A DNA stretch of 64,000 bases from assembly GCA_004194705.1 (NCBI GenBank), contig SADC01000301.1, forward strand, positions 1 to 64,000, given 5' to 3'. A program made the position numbers and the translations under genes. The notes beneath the pieces were generated by a model that saw nothing but the letters and a program-made list of their open reading frames with translations, had not been told where the DNA came from and ran no database searches. The stretch comes from Ditylenchus dipsaci. Taxonomy: Eukaryota; Nematoda; Chromadorea; Rhabditida; Anguinidae. Shown here piece after piece: positions 11,490 through 22,959 of this stretch (positions within the stretch are counted from its first letter, which is position 1; each line of letters begins with the position of its first letter).

Positions 11490-12790
11490 TAATTCTAAAT
11501 CTGGGTCGCTGAAATTTTCTTCGATAAAATGTTCCTCCTCAATTGTGATCAAACCTTCGTAGAGCTCTTCCATTTCTAGGTAGTCGGTGCTTGTGATTTC
11601 CCTTCTCTTGACTGCTTCATCAACAATTAGTCGCTTTCACTTGAAATCACTTTTGCTTTTCACTTTCTTTTCGGCTATGCCACCTTTTGATTTTGAATGC
11701 ACTTTTCTGACAGGTACAGCAGTTCTGTCACCCCTAAGTTGGGCTTTCTTGTTTTCATTGAAATGCATAACACCTAGTTGAATAAAACCTCTTTTAGAAC
11801 TAAATGTGAACCTTTTAGAATGCTAGCCTTTTTTTCCTATAGCAAATAAAATTTACTAAAACTTTCTCTTTGGTCGGCAAATATTGGCAATTAAATGGAA
11901 AGATTCGACAGAGCATGTGCTATTAGACACATTCAATCTGCTGATATCTGCCAAAAATTGGTTGGATGAAAGCAGTTTTAGAAGTACAGCGAAGGAGCTA
12001 GAAGCAGTATTCAGCGGAACACGTGTGTTTTTAGTTGAATTGAGAACCTCATGATTACAACTCAAAACTTTTGTGAAACGCTCTGTCTAAAATACAAAAA
12101 ATTGTAGGTTTAGCTCCTGTTCTTTGTACCTCAAAAGTTCTCGAAATATTCAGAGGCCTCATGCTTCGCTTATTTGACCATTCTCGTGCAGTCGCCAGAT
12201 TTGAAGTGTTGTCATGGATCACTTGAGGCACAATTCCCTACAATAAGCACTATTCTAACCAATGGTTTTTTAGTCATTTTCACCTGTGACCAACTGTGGA
12301 CTCCAGCTAAGTTCAATAGGCCAGAAAGCGCGGTTTCTTTGATTAGCTGGGGATCATCTCTGGGAAGTGCTGTTGCATGCCATAAGTGATTCATAAAGCG
12401 AGGTCCCGCTTCTTTTAGCTCCTTGTTGCACTTCTTCTTAGCTTCCTAGAAATTTTTTTTCGCACTTTTGTTGTTTGTTTTAGTTATATTGACTATTATT
12501 CGTCGAATGCTTTCCAGCGTGTGCCACGCATCAAAATCATGCTCGAGCTCAGGTTTTTCGGATGCCATATAAGCGCGAATTTGTGAGTGTCTGTCTGTAG
12601 TAACAGACTTGATGACTATGCCAGATTCCAGAAGTCCTTGGATGCAGCGCTTTACTCCTTCCAGTTCCATTCTTGTTGAAACATTGCCTGTGATATTCGT
12701 TAGGGTTGAGCTTTGTTATAACTTTTAGAAAACCTGTCTCATTCTTTTCCACTGCCTCAAATCTCATAACTTACAGACTCATGTTGAAGA
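11490..12790 (-). pseudogene. Decayed transposase of the TTDRH...FDAWH family
   Basis: Minus-strand fragments in order: KNETGFLKVITKLNPNE (12.75 kb); MELEGVKRCIQGLLESGIV, IKSVTTDRHSQIRAYM and HDFDAWHTLESIRRI (12.45-12.67 kb); MNHLWHATALPRDDP (12.39 kb); ESFHLIANICRPKRKF (11.86 kb); RKVHSKSKGGIAEKK; and an acidic C-terminus (EELYEGLITIEEEHF) ending near 11495. TTDRHxQIxxYM with FDxWHxxxSI and NHLW, followed by a late PKR.HF motif, matches an abundant but poorly named animal transposase-like family. Breaks include an in-frame TGA where Trp is expected near 11645 and several frameshifts. Confidence 0.7.
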
Positions 12791-12846
12791 CTTTCCTAAC
12801 ATATATATTTATGTATATATATTCGCTAGGAAAATCTTTTGAATTA

Positions 12847-13305
12847 CAGTAGAACTTCTACAAACCGACACTCTGTGTACACTTCATTTCGTTGGGTAAA
12901 CGACATTTTTAAATTAACGACACCCCTTAAAATAACGTTCCAGCTCAATTGCCAGTATTTAATTTCTTTAGCTTTCGCTCCAATACTCTTCTCTCAGCTG
13001 CAGTGTACAATCAGCATGAGTTCAAAACATTCAATTGCAATTAGTGTGTAATAAATGGGCGCTTGAATGCAAAAAATTGTTAAACGGTGAAAAAATTCAT
13101 TTGAAATAGTGGACTTTTCAGTTGTCTGTAAGTTAACCCGGGCCTAACCGGGCCGGCCCGGGCCGGAGCTTTTAGGCCCGCCCCCCGCAAGGTTCGGCCC
13201 GGCCCGGGCCCAGGCCGGGCCGGTCTCGGGCCGGCCCGTGCCCAGCCCTGAATATAACATGGTTTTTGGCGGTCTCCTGAATTATTTTATATCGAGCGTG
13301 CACTG
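12847..13305. repeat. Pogo-like MITE ends enclosing a GC-rich hAT-type terminus
   Basis: Starts CAGTAGAACTTCTACAAACC after TA and ends ATATCGAGCGTGCACTG before TA, so the two 5-bp ends match but the inner parts diverge. Inside, 13138-13252 is a GGCCCGGGCC-rich block ending CGTGCCCAGCCCTG, the complement of a hAT-style CAGGGCTGGGCACG end. The composite origin is inferred. Confidence 0.5.
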
Positions 13306-14300
13306 TAGTGACCTTTTTGTAAAAAGTTCGGGGAAATGTACTACTACTGAATATTACTCTGTTGAATCATGCGATTTTTGAATACGCGGTTGTTGAATTT
13401 TGCTCTGATGAATTTTCCGATTGTTAAAACCTAAAATCTCCGGTCTACTACATATTTTACTTCTCTGCCTCAATTTCCTCTGCGCCAGCGATTATGTGGA
13501 GTGTTTGTGGCTTAGTTCAAGAGTATGACGAAGACAAAAAAACCAGTGCCAACGAAATCTTTCCAGTGGTGACCGTGGTCCTGTTCTCAGTTTCAGCTCC
13601 AGTGCCTCAATCTCAGAGTATGCAGAAAACACGACTAGGAATGGTGTACAAAAATAGATTTACAGATGAAAAAATGCTAATTCTATCATAAGCTCTATAA
13701 TGTTATTAAAAACTGTCATGAAACATTTTTTTATTAGAAATTTTCAACAGTGCAAACACACTTGATCAAGTTTAATTGTGTGCACATGGACCTCTTCAGG
13801 TAGATATCGCCTTTCAATGGTTATTCTAAAATAAAAGTTTTATGTTTTATATATTTTTTGATACGAAAAAAGTTAAATAAAGTTTGTTACTAACGTTTGA
13901 AGGCGATGAGCTATAGAAATACTGTGACCAGGCTCCGGACATCTGTGCTCTATTTTTAAGTAAGGGTCCGGATCATTCCATCTATAAGCTTATCATAAGA
14001 AAGTATTTTGATTTAAGACAAATGTATTTATCTACGTATTTTGAAAATAAAGGAAAAGTGGCCTGAACTTTTTTTTAAATTAGAAAGATTACAGAATAGT
14101 CTTGTTTGACCGCCAACACCAAAAGTTGGCTTGTCTTAGATATCTGACACTTTTCTACTCCGATTAAATATAATTAAGATTCCAATTCTGGATGAGAATT
14201 AAAAATTTGGGAATAAATTTTAGAGCAGGCCGTATTTTTTGGTTTCTAAAAAAATTGCAGCCTCATCCGGCACGCTAGCCGGGCTATGTTAATTTTAGAA
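13306..14300. other. Interval without a supported gene
   Basis: A 65-codon plus-strand frame at 13494-13691 follows a fair acceptor (CTCTGCGCCAG), but its composition is not convincing. The rest is AT-rich. Confidence 0.4.
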
Positions 14301-14306
14301 AATTGG

Positions 14307-15072
14307 ACCCTAGTAGCGAATACCCCCTCCCCCAGCTCCCAGCTTTCACCTTTTTTACTTAAGTAAAAAGTACCCAAATTTATGTACCAGACCCAGAAAA
14401 AAGTGCGTAACACAGTTATTAGTCACAACTTCCGTACGCTGGCCTACCCCCAAGCCTAAGGGCTAAGCCTAAACTTGTTGTTTGAAAGGGTAGTTACTAG
14501 GGTTGGCCTCCCTCCCTAGCTCCCCCCCCCCTCCCCCCGCTTTTCAATCAAATTTTCCTTATACCTCCCCCGCTCCTCCCCCCCCGCAAAAAAAATTGGC
14601 CACCTCCCCCCCGTTTCTCCCCCGCTCCCAAAATGACCCCCGTCACCCCCCGCAAAAAATCTCAGTCGAAAAAAACTCTCGGATGAGGTCATTTTCAGAA
14701 CGGCAGCCGAGAAGGATCAATATTTATCGAACCAGAGGAGTGGCAATATCGTAGCTTTGACTTCAGAAGTGTTTCAAAAGCTTTCAGATTCATTCTAGAC
14801 TGCTTTTTCGAAAATTTTCAGTCCCGAGGCTTGTAAATTAATCAGGCATCCCCCGCCGCTGCCCCCCGCTCACAGCTTCCTCCCGCCCGCTCCTCCCCCC
14901 GCAAAAAAAATTGGCCACCTCCCCCCGCTTCTCCCCCCGCAAAATTTTTTAGTCTAATCTCCCTCCCGCACCCCAAAAAGCGGGGGGGAGGCCAACCCTA
15001 GTAGTTACAGCAATTTTTAAAAGGTCGGATTCTTGGGGGAGGGTCGGAGAGGGGGGCCGGATATTCGAGACT
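14307..15072. repeat. CTAGTAGCGAATACCCC MITE, interrupted by a hAT MITE
   Basis: The left end CCCTAGTAGCGAATACCCCC and right end GGATATTCGAGACTAG are inverted repeats, and the interior matches the uninterrupted copy at 20131-20372. Continuity of host sequence across 14498-15000 (AAAGGGTAGTTAC ... GTAGTTACAGCAATTTTT) shows that the inner element inserted later. Confidence 0.8.
14498..15000. mobile_element. Non-autonomous hAT MITE with 8-bp target duplication GTAGTTAC
   Basis: Termini TAGGGTTGGCCTCCC and GGGAGGCCAACCCTA are flanked by identical GTAGTTAC at 14490-14497 and 15001-15008. The interior is extremely C-rich, with repeated CCCCGCTCCTCCCCCC and AAAATTGGCCACCTCC blocks. No coding content. 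Confidence 0.92.
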
Positions 15073-16635
15073 AGCGCCGGATTCATAAACATTCAAAAAA
15101 ACTTAGTAAAACTAACTGTCCGAAATCATCCGCACAGCCTTCCACTGTGTAATTGCCAAATTCATCCGTAAAAGTGGACCCCATGCGATCGTCACTTTCC
15201 CAGGGCAGAGCTTAATCAACTTTGTCAAGAACAAGGTTAAAAAAAATAGCACTTACGATCCTTGTCCAACAGCTTGACAAGTATATTTGCTTGACGGTCT
15301 GGGTCTGTAGGACACAACTGAACTTTATAAATGACATAAAGCAGCTCAGCCTTTTTTTGATTTTTTTAATTTTCATAAATTCATACATAAAAATAACTTC
15401 CGGCCTTCTGGAATGACCAGTTTTAAGTCACACAGTACCGTAAAAATTTCAATTTTCGCCTTGCTGACTTTTCCGCTGCTTATTTTAAGCGGTGCAGTGA
15501 AGGTTCTTGTAAATGATATAAAGAGACTGAAACCAGTGTTATGTTAGTCAAACTTGTGCATTATTTGCATTGGTCCGCCTTTTCGTTTTTTATAGCTGGA
15601 AAATAGGTATCCCTAGCTAATAAAAAAATTTGAAATTGGGGCTGCGGTCTGTACTTTTTAGAACAGATTAATAATTTTTTTGGGTCTCCGATTTTTTTCA
15701 TTTTTCAATTTTATTTCCAAAAATTTCTTAGGACATTTGGCCAAAAAGTGTCCTTTTATCCAGTGCTTAATGTATTTGGAGTACCGAAAATAAATATTTT
15801 GAAGTAAAATCTCAAAAATTCTAAATGTACCAGTTCTAAAATGAAAAACAAATGTTTAAATAAAGAACGTTTCGGAGACTTGCTCCAAATGGCAATAAGC
15901 GTCAGGAAAATAACCTTTTTTTTTAATCAAAAACAATAAAAATGTACTTTGACGACTTAGGCTCGTATGGAGGGCTAGATCAGCGTATGGAACTTGTGAC
16001 TAAATGTCTTACGTACTTTTTCCGAGGTCTGGGACGTACATTTGGGTATTTTTTACTTTTTTTTATCAGATGGAGTATTTTAGCACGAAAAAGGGCTGTA
16101 CCCCAAAATTTAAGACGAAATGTACACCAACGGACATCGCTGCTAACTAATACTTACTAATCTTCCTTTAGCTCGCACACACTGGCTTCTTGCTTGAACT
16201 TGCGATGAAAAAATGGCAAATAAAGTGGAAAAAACAAATAGTAGGTCATTAGAGACAAACCAAAGGATCATTTTATAAAAAAAGTATTTAGTTAGATAAA
16301 AAGCAGGCTTTTATTTCAAAAACAATATTTTTAGACAAATATTCTGGTCTTGAGCGATTTCTAGTCAATTGTGTTTTGAATTTTAGCGCAAATGTAATTT
16401 TGAAAGCAAAAAGAGAACGCCTTTTCCAATAATTACCCTTCAAGCCAATAGGCTCTTTTCCTGCATGTTTGTGTGTTTGCCTAATCTTGATTGATGAGTG
16501 AGTTCATAAACACTTCCTTAAAACAATTTTATTTTGGTAGTTAGGCTAGCTCGTAAGTAACAAGATGAAGCATTTGTGAGGAGGGAAATTTTAGTGATAT
16601 GAAAAAAAGGACTCGTTTAAAACGCGATTTGCATT
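15073..16635. other. AT-rich interval; one MITE fragment at about 15965-16075
   Basis: The segment GGAACTTGTGACTAAATG ... TTTGGGTATTTTTTACTT at about 15985-16070 matches the interior of the CTAGTAGCGAATACC MITE. No gene is supported elsewhere. Confidence 0.5.
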
Positions 16636-16638
16636 GTG

Positions 16639-17379
16639 CAGTCGAGTCTCTAATCCGACACCCTCGTTTCTCCAGCACCCCTAGCCCAGTTTGGTTGGCC
16701 GAAAACGAAAACCCACAAAATGCAACTTCGATAATCCGGCACCCTAAGCTCGGTCCATCCAATTAAATTTCCCCTTTATAAACCGGCACCAACATATTTC
16801 GCATTATTTTTCGAATTTCCGCCAATTTTTTTGAAAACTTTTTCAATTTCAGTCAATTTTTCGCTTGCCATTCTCATTTGCAACTTGCAAGGACAAATTG
16901 AGGAGGACGAAGAAATCGGCGACAGCGAAGCAATGGACATCGAGGAAGTGCGAGTGGAAGATCCGATCCTGAGCAGACAGGAAGTGCAGTCCGCCTTGAA
17001 TCTCGTTCGCCGATATGCGGAGAAGACCAGTGCCGACCCCGTCATTCTCGGCTGCAGCGATCAACTGGACGACCTTTTTTGCAAAGAGCAGCAGAAGTGA
17101 GAACAATAGATTAAACTCACTGATTTCTTTCCAGTAGTTTAATGTTATTTTCGATTGTTGAATTTTGTCTGAAATAAATTTTTATTGTCTTCTATGTACG
17201 CCTGACACTCGATATAAAGACACCTTCTTTATCTCACTGTTATTGTGCTTTATAAAAGCTTTACATAATACTAAATTGACGCCAACTGGAGATCGTCTAC
17301 CATCTAGCGTCTAGCATCCTCGCTGATCCAGCACCTAAGGATAGGCTCCAAAGGGTGCCGGTTTAGCGAGACTCGACTG
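16639..17379. mobile_element. Tigger/pogo-type element remnant with transposase C-terminus
   Basis: Ends CAGTCGAGTCTCTAATCCG and CGGTTTAGCGAGACTCGACTG. The right flank is TA and the left is TG. It retains a 741-bp internally deleted core that encodes part of a Tigger-like C-terminus. It is probably the coding relative of the many CAGTC...GACTG MITEs in the window. Confidence 0.8.
16846..17100 (+). pseudogene. C-terminal fragment of a Tigger-like transposase
   Basis: The frame encodes an acidic stretch (EEDEEIGDSEAMDIEEVRVE) then ILSRQEVQSALNLVRRYAEK and a final DQLDDLF. An acidic spacer followed by a short helix (s..ea..al..lrry.e) is characteristic of the extreme C-terminus of Tigger/jerky proteins. 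CENP-B HTH and DDE parts are absent, so it cannot mobilise itself. Confidence 0.65.
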
Positions 17380-17386
17380 TACCGAA

Positions 17387-17611
17387 ATGGTGCTCAAAGC
17401 GGACCCTCAACTTAAACACATTGATCTTAACCTTGGTCTTCAGATAGTAGATGACGAAGACTCTCATCAGCTTGCTTCACCGAGTAACCAAAAACTTGAC
17501 TCACTGAAGCAAGCTGAAGATTTACAAACAGGAACTTGTCAGAAAATAATAATCGCGACCTTGTTGTTTAAGGTAGAATCGCTGTCTTTGGGTGTGCTTT
17601 TCCTTTTTTAA
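17387..17611 (+). CDS. Short unidentified reading frame downstream of the Tigger remnant
   Basis: A 74-codon frame begins MVLKADPQLKHIDLNLGL and contains VDDEDSHQLASPSNQK. Charged, coding-like composition extends to about residue 52, followed by a hydrophobic tail that looks non-coding. It could be an exon with a donor near 17540. No family recognised. Confidence 0.25.
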   Translation: MVLKADPQLKHIDLNLGLQIVDDEDSHQLASPSNQKLDSLKQAEDLQTGTCQKIIIATLLFKVESLSLGVLFLF

Positions 17612-17863
17612 TCATATCTTAGGGTTGGGTCACAGCCATATAGGCAGGAATATGGCCGGCCATATGGTGGTACAATGACGAGCCCTTTCATGAAGCCCTT
17701 TTATTGAATATATTAAAAAAGAAAACCTCGACACTATTTCCAAAGGCCGGCCAACTCTTTTGCTTGGTAATATTCCAAACAAGTACAATCCATTTTTATT
17801 TCCAAGCTATTGAACAACCAAATCTTTTGGGCATAAGCTGTGATAAATAATAGACAATAGTGT

Positions 17864-17869
17864 TTTATT
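17864..17869 (-). promoter_or_regulatory. Polyadenylation signal for MPDU1
   Basis: AATAAA on the minus strand, about 24 nt past the MPDU1 stop codon, implying a very short 3' UTR. Confidence 0.6.
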
Positions 17870-17892
17870 TTTGGCGAGATTTTTTTGCAGCA

Positions 17893-20001
17893 TCAATTGC
17901 TCTTTTTGGTCTGCTTGCTGAGCTTCTTATAGCCACCTTCCTTGACCTTGCCACTACCGTAGTAGAATATTTGGGCGAAGATTATCCCGTTGAGCAGAGC
18001 AGCAATCAGGTATGGAGCTAGCACTAGAAGATCACCCGAAGCTTCCTGTGAAAAATAATTTTATTTTTTTAATGCGATTTTTTGAAATACTATTGTTTTA
18101 ATATGGGGCCGGATGGCCCAAAAATCTTTGTTGGAATAATGTCCACTATTTTTTTGGGGGAAAAGGAAAAAGCATGTATAATATAAAGTTTGTCATTTTT
18201 GGTGACGTCTGTGGTTAGGTTAGAAAGTTTACGGTATTATAAGTTATTTTTTTTGTTTTTTACTACCTATCCGGTTTTAAACAAAAACTATTGGTATCCA
18301 GTCTCAGTTATCCTAATATATCCTATTTTTTCTCATAATGCTATAGTGACCAAAAGTTTGTGATTTATCGAATCGAGGGAAAAAATAGTGCTTTTTTACC
18401 AATCCAAGAACCCTGTCCAACATCAAAACATGCCTGGAATGAAGTGAATATGCGTGCCAGACATCCGCCAAGTTGCATAGCTACTGAGAGCACTGAAAGT
18501 TGGCCAGTGCTTCTCTGTCGATAGTTGCTGACCACTTGGATGCCCTAAACAAACAGTATAATAAGTTTAAGCAAAAAAAGCCACAGAAACTCAAAAATTT
18601 AACCTTGGAGATGAAGATTATTGGGATTGCGACGGTCTGCAAGGCCTCTAGCACATACATTGGCACATGATGGTAAGCAATTGCCATGGCGGCACACCAG
18701 CAAGTGGCCATGAAGGCAAATGCATAGGCTTGCGCACCTCCATACCTTTCAAATAATTATGAGGTTCAAAAAATGGCATAAAATGTTACCATAGGATCTG
18801 CATGATAATAAACACCATCTGGATGGCCACAAACAAAGTGTCACCCCATTGACTGAAAAGTTAATTTTGTTTGGTGAAAAAAAGTTTTTATTAGAGCCGG
18901 TTTTTGCATTTCTGAACTAGTCTTCGAAGAAAACGCTGCTATAGTCAACGCTCGATTTAAGGACACTCGGAGGACCGGGGGAAAATGCGTTCCCACCTAG
19001 GGTCCAACACTTTTTATAGCCCGATTTTTTAAATTTTTTGCAATCTTTTTTCTGGTACCTTAACCATAAGCCGGTAGCCCTAAAGTTCGTCAACGCATAA
19101 GGCCTAACACTTGTTTAAAGTTTTACTGTTTAACTTTATTCACACTACTGTTCTAACAGTCTGCTTCGATTCTGATCCGATAGCTTTTAAAAATCCTGCA
19201 ATTTGTCATTTACAATTATAATAACTCGGCACCCTATTTCTTAAACATTTTGAAAATAGGGTGCAGGGTTGCTATTATTTAGTTTTTTAAGGGGAAAATT
19301 GCAGGATTTTTCAAAAAGGATCGTCGAAATCAGAATCCTCACGAGTGTTTGGACCAGATTGTAAAAACAGAAGTTGAAAAATGGTCGGACCCCAACTTAA
19401 AGAAGTGCCGGTTCATCGGGACTCGACTGAATGTTGATTTCGGTGATGAGGCAAAATTGTTTAGATAAAGCAACAGGAAGTAAAACAGCTAAATGTTATA
19501 ATATTTTAAAGTATCATAAAATTCTAAATTTTCAGCTAGCAATTTTTTTAAGTGGGTAAAACATTGAAAATAGTGATCATCAGAATAGTGTTATCAGTTT
19601 CATTTTTAATTGTTTTTGAAAATTTCGGGAAAAATTTAATGCTTCACCACTTACCCAAACACAAATTTCTTCTCATAACTATAGGCGGCATTAGCAGCTG
19701 CAGCTATCAACCCGAGGACTTGAGCCCAGAGAGAAATGCCTCTTCCAGATTTGGCTGAGTAGATCTTCAGTATTTGGGGGACCAGCAGAAAAGTAGACCC
19801 CAGAGTAATGGCCACTCCCAGGCATCTGCTTAACACCAGTGGCGCACATTTAGCTGAAATATACTTTTTACAGATATATATTTTTCTAATTATGCAAATA
19901 CCGTGTGTGACATCCAGTTTAACTACTAATTCCTCAAAGCATTTTCCAGGAAAAATATAGTGCAGAGCTTGCTCAAAATAGGTCTCAGTGACTGGTGCCA
20001 T
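17893..20001 (-). CDS. MPDU1: Mannose-P-dolichol utilization defect 1 protein (PQ-loop membrane protein)
   Basis: Six exons on the minus strand: 19902-20001, 19655-19853, 18790-18852, 18604-18745, 18434-18544 and 17893-18045. They total 768 nt with consistent phases, giving 255 residues against about 247 in human MPDU1. Diagnostic segments are LSRCLGVAITLGSTFLLVPQ, ILKIYSAKSGRGISLW, QWGDTLFVAIQMVFIIMQIL, STGQLSVLSVAMQLGG and LARIFTSFQ, then a final hydrophobic helix and a lysine-rich tail. MPDU1 is an ER membrane protein needed for use of dolichol-phosphate-mannose and -glucose in N-glycan and GPI synthesis. Intron 5 is GC-AG (CAG|gcatgt). Intron 2 holds a pogo-like MITE. The start was chosen as the only ATG opening the N-terminal exon. 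Confidence 0.95.
18942..19429. repeat. Pogo-like palindromic MITE in an MPDU1 intron
   Basis: The left end TAGTCAACGCTCGATTTAAGG and right end CATCGGGACTCGACTG enclose GTTCCCACCTAGGGTCC, a motif shared with 4578-4999 and 36588-36960. Terminal C-to-T decay and an imperfect right flank (AA) suggest age. The centre near 19230-19270 is a smaller inverted repeat (CACCCTATTT / AAATAGGGTG). Confidence 0.7.
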
Positions 20002-20130
20002 TTTGGGGCTGTAAAAAAATTTGGTTATTCAAAATACTTTTCGGAGGATAGACACATAACAGCTTCTCCTAAAAATCTATTTTTCTTCTTTTTTTTTGAA
20101 ATTTAGAAATTCATTTTTCTCAAAGAATTT

Positions 20131-20372
20131 TGGGTGCTAGTAGCGAATACCCCCCCCCCAATAATCTGACCTTATAAAATTGCTGTAACTACCCTTGCAA
20201 ACAACAAGTTTAGGCTTAGCCCTTAGGCTTGGGGTAGGCCAGCGCACAGAAGTTGTGACTAATGAATAGTTTGCGCACATTTTCCGGGGTTTGGGACATA
20301 AATTTGGGTACTTTTTACTAAAGTAAAAAAAGTGAAAATCGTTGGGGGGGGGGGCGATATTCGCTACTAGGG
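20131..20372. repeat. CTAGTAGCGAATACCCC MITE, intact copy
   Basis: Inverted ends CTAGTAGCGAATACCCCCCC and GGGGGCGATATTCGCTACTAG. The interior contains TTTAGGCTTAGCCCTTAGGC and TTTGGGTACTTTTTACT. This copy is the reference for recognising the interrupted one at 14307-15072. Confidence 0.85.
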
Positions 20373-21990
20373 TCGAATTTTCCTTAAGTCAAACACTCGA
20401 AAAACTGAGTTACATTAAGTTTGTTCCCTCTTAGGGTCCGATAGTTTTTATTTCCATTTTTATGTATTGAAGTCTTAAATTAAACTAGTCTTTTTCGCAA
20501 AGTACTCGATTTTTTCCACTAAAACTCTCAAGAAATAGACTCCCTATTTAAACAAATAGATGTCCGTTATTTGAGGGGTGAGCATTAATCACAACAGTGC
20601 AAAATTGTGTAAAACCAAAGTCTTTGTCGCTTTTTGGAACCATAATGTCAAAACAGAATGAGTAAAAGACTAAGACTCAAGTTCGACTCCAGGCGGAGTC
20701 GAACTTGAGTGATAAAAGACTTTTTATATCTAAATTACTTATTTTCCGGAGCAAGATAATCTAAAATTATTTTATGTTGTGAAATATTTATTTAAGAGCC
20801 ATATAAATCACAAAATTACAGAACTATTCAGTGGAATGGGTGAGAATGAGCATGTTCTCGAAAAAAGGAAAGAACACCGGATTGGAATAGAAATCAAAAG
20901 TGCAACAAAAGAATATTTCCAGTTGAAAAATGATCAATGCAATTTGTAAAAAACTAGCAACGTTGACAATCACAAGAAAAGACAATTTAGACGCTAAACA
21001 AAATGCCAAGGTGTTTTATCGTGGCAGATTTGAATAAGCAAAATGTTTACAGAAAGCCAAGTGATCGAAGAAGCCAGTCATCCAAGAATCTCCAGCATCT
21101 AATAGCATCCCATGTCTTGTGATACGCATTGTTTGTGTAAATTAAATAAAGAACCCCTCAACAATTTCTCTAGTGTGGGCTCTAGTCGCACATATTTTAC
21201 TCGAAGAAAAGCTACATAGTCATTTTTGGGGGTGTCGTTTTTTACCGCCAAGATTGCAGCACTTTTCATGCTGAGTAATTTCCACATATAAACCTAAAGT
21301 GTTTTTCTTGTCTAATAAATTTGAAGGGCATTTAAAGTTGGCATTCAATCGAAAGTGCCCAAAATTGACTGTTTTTTTCAATCCCATTTTTGCCGCCATT
21401 TTTAATTCTCGGTCTGATCAAGCTCAAAATCGTGGAGAAAGCCTATAAAAATGGGCTTTTTATGTCATATATTTTGCCATAAAAATTTCTAAGATGTGAA
21501 GGTTTCTGTAAAAGAAGTCACATTTTTGGAAGTAGCACCTAAATCTCAGAATTGACCAACAGTATCAACGGAGATATTTACATATCCTGAAAGAGTAACT
21601 CAAATACTACATCACTATAGAAAAAACATACTGCTTATATTAGCGTTTGGAGAATTATGCTCAATTTAAATATTTAACACTGGTTGACGTAAAACTTTTT
21701 TTCGCTAGGCAAATTCAAAACTTTTACACCAAATCGGTGTTCAGCGTGGTCGATTTGCTTGTAAAACTGCCTTTAACTTTTAAACATCACTGTCCAATTT
21801 CAAATTCCGTCGAGACAACAAACATTCAAATAGAGAATTTTTTTCTCTTTTTCGTAGTTTATATGCTTGCTGTCTCGAGCGGAATTCAAAAACTCACTAG
21901 TGAATTCATTCAATGCAGAACTTTTTTTCTGCTTTAAAGGACCATCGCCGTTAATGACAATGGCAATTTAGAGTTTTTGAGGCTTGAGTT
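20373..21990. other. Interval without a supported gene; one perfect hairpin
   Basis: Short hydrophobic frames on both strands look compositional. At 20675-20710 a 16-bp perfect stem (ACTCAAGTTCGACTCC, loop AGGC) occurs between two copies of TAAAAGAC. Confidence 0.45.
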
Positions 21991-21991
21991 C

Positions 21992-22826
21992 AGAATCCCC
22001 CCCCCTCCACGGGGACTGATCAGATCGAGGAGATAACATCATATTCGTGTTTTTCGACTCCGATTTCATGAGAAAGCCGGCTGTTTTTTTGGTTCTGAGA
22101 AAAAAAATTCGAACCACAGGGGGGTATCATGGTTTTTTAGTCAAAATTTGAAAAATTCGAATTGGCGCCTTTTGAATTTTAGAGGGATTAAGGGCTGTAT
22201 AGGGAGGGGAAGAGAATAAAAGGGGGCCACTGATGACTCAGGGCCCACTAAAAAGAAGATGTTGAACATAGTTTTGAATACTGGGGCCTAAGGCATAAAT
22301 AAACTCTGGTATGCATGCTTTTTCATGCATCCAGAGTCACTTTCGAGTGATTTGTGTCTAAGGCATGTGGGTGTGCGCATCTCAACTCCAAGCCCCTGCG
22401 CCCCGAAGAGGGCGCAGGGGGCTTGAGAGTTAGAGATACGCACACACACTTACCTTAGACATGATTCCGAGAATTACTCTTGACCATAAAATGCATACAG
22501 AGTATCTTTTTGCCACGGCCCAGTTGAAAACATGGTGAGGCAGTCGAAGAATACAGATATTCAAATTTATAATGTTCTGCCATAAAAGTGGCCCCCTTTT
22601 ATTCCCTTCCCCTCCCAATACAGCCCTAGATCCCTTTAAAATTCAAAAGGCGCCAATTCAAAATTTTCAAATTTTGACTAAAAACCATGATACCCCCCTG
22701 TGGTTCGAAAAAAATTTTTCTCAGAATTAAAAAACAGCCGGCTTTCTCATGAAATCGGGGTCGAGAAACACGAATATGATGTTATCTCTTGGATCTGATC
22801 ACTCCCCGTGGGGGGGGGGGGATTCT
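21992..22826. repeat. Large foldback (about 240-bp arms) with GC-hairpin copy B at its centre
   Basis: Arms 21992-22230 and 22590-22826 are inverted copies (AGAATCCCCC...GGGGACTGATCAGATC against GATCTGATCACTCCCC...GGGGGATTCT), including CATGAGAAAGCCGGCTG and GTATCATGGTTTTTTAGT. Between them lies the GC-hairpin repeat 22261-22532. No coding content; no clear target duplication. Confidence 0.85.
22261..22532. repeat. GC-hairpin palindromic repeat, copy B (complete)
   Basis: The left arm AACTCTGGTATGCAT ... GTCTAAGGCATGTGGGTGTG and right arm CACACACTTACCTTAGACAT ... ATGCATACAGAGT flank the GCCCCTGCGCCCC / GGGCGCAGGGGG stem. Confidence 0.8.
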
Positions 22827-22959
22827 ATACTGCAACCGTTTTTGAATTCGCGGGGGACAGCTCTTTTATTTCGTAAATATTTGTCGAAGTACTTTTTGTC
22901 TGCATTTAAAATTTGTTCAAAATTAAACTTTTTTCTAGTCAAGCGCGACGTTGCTTGAC

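Noticed and set aside
11120..11512. A 130-codon plus-strand hydrophobic frame
   Set aside because: F/L/I-rich composition expected from T-rich DNA; its 3' end is antisense to the minus-strand transposase relic. No domain recognised.
16776..17106. Minus-strand frames over the Tigger remnant
   Set aside because: Antisense to the plus-strand transposase C-terminus, which has the recognisable acidic spacer and helix.
20675..20710. tRNA gene suggested by GTTCGACTCC
   Set aside because: The sequence is a simple hairpin; acceptor, D and anticodon arms are absent.
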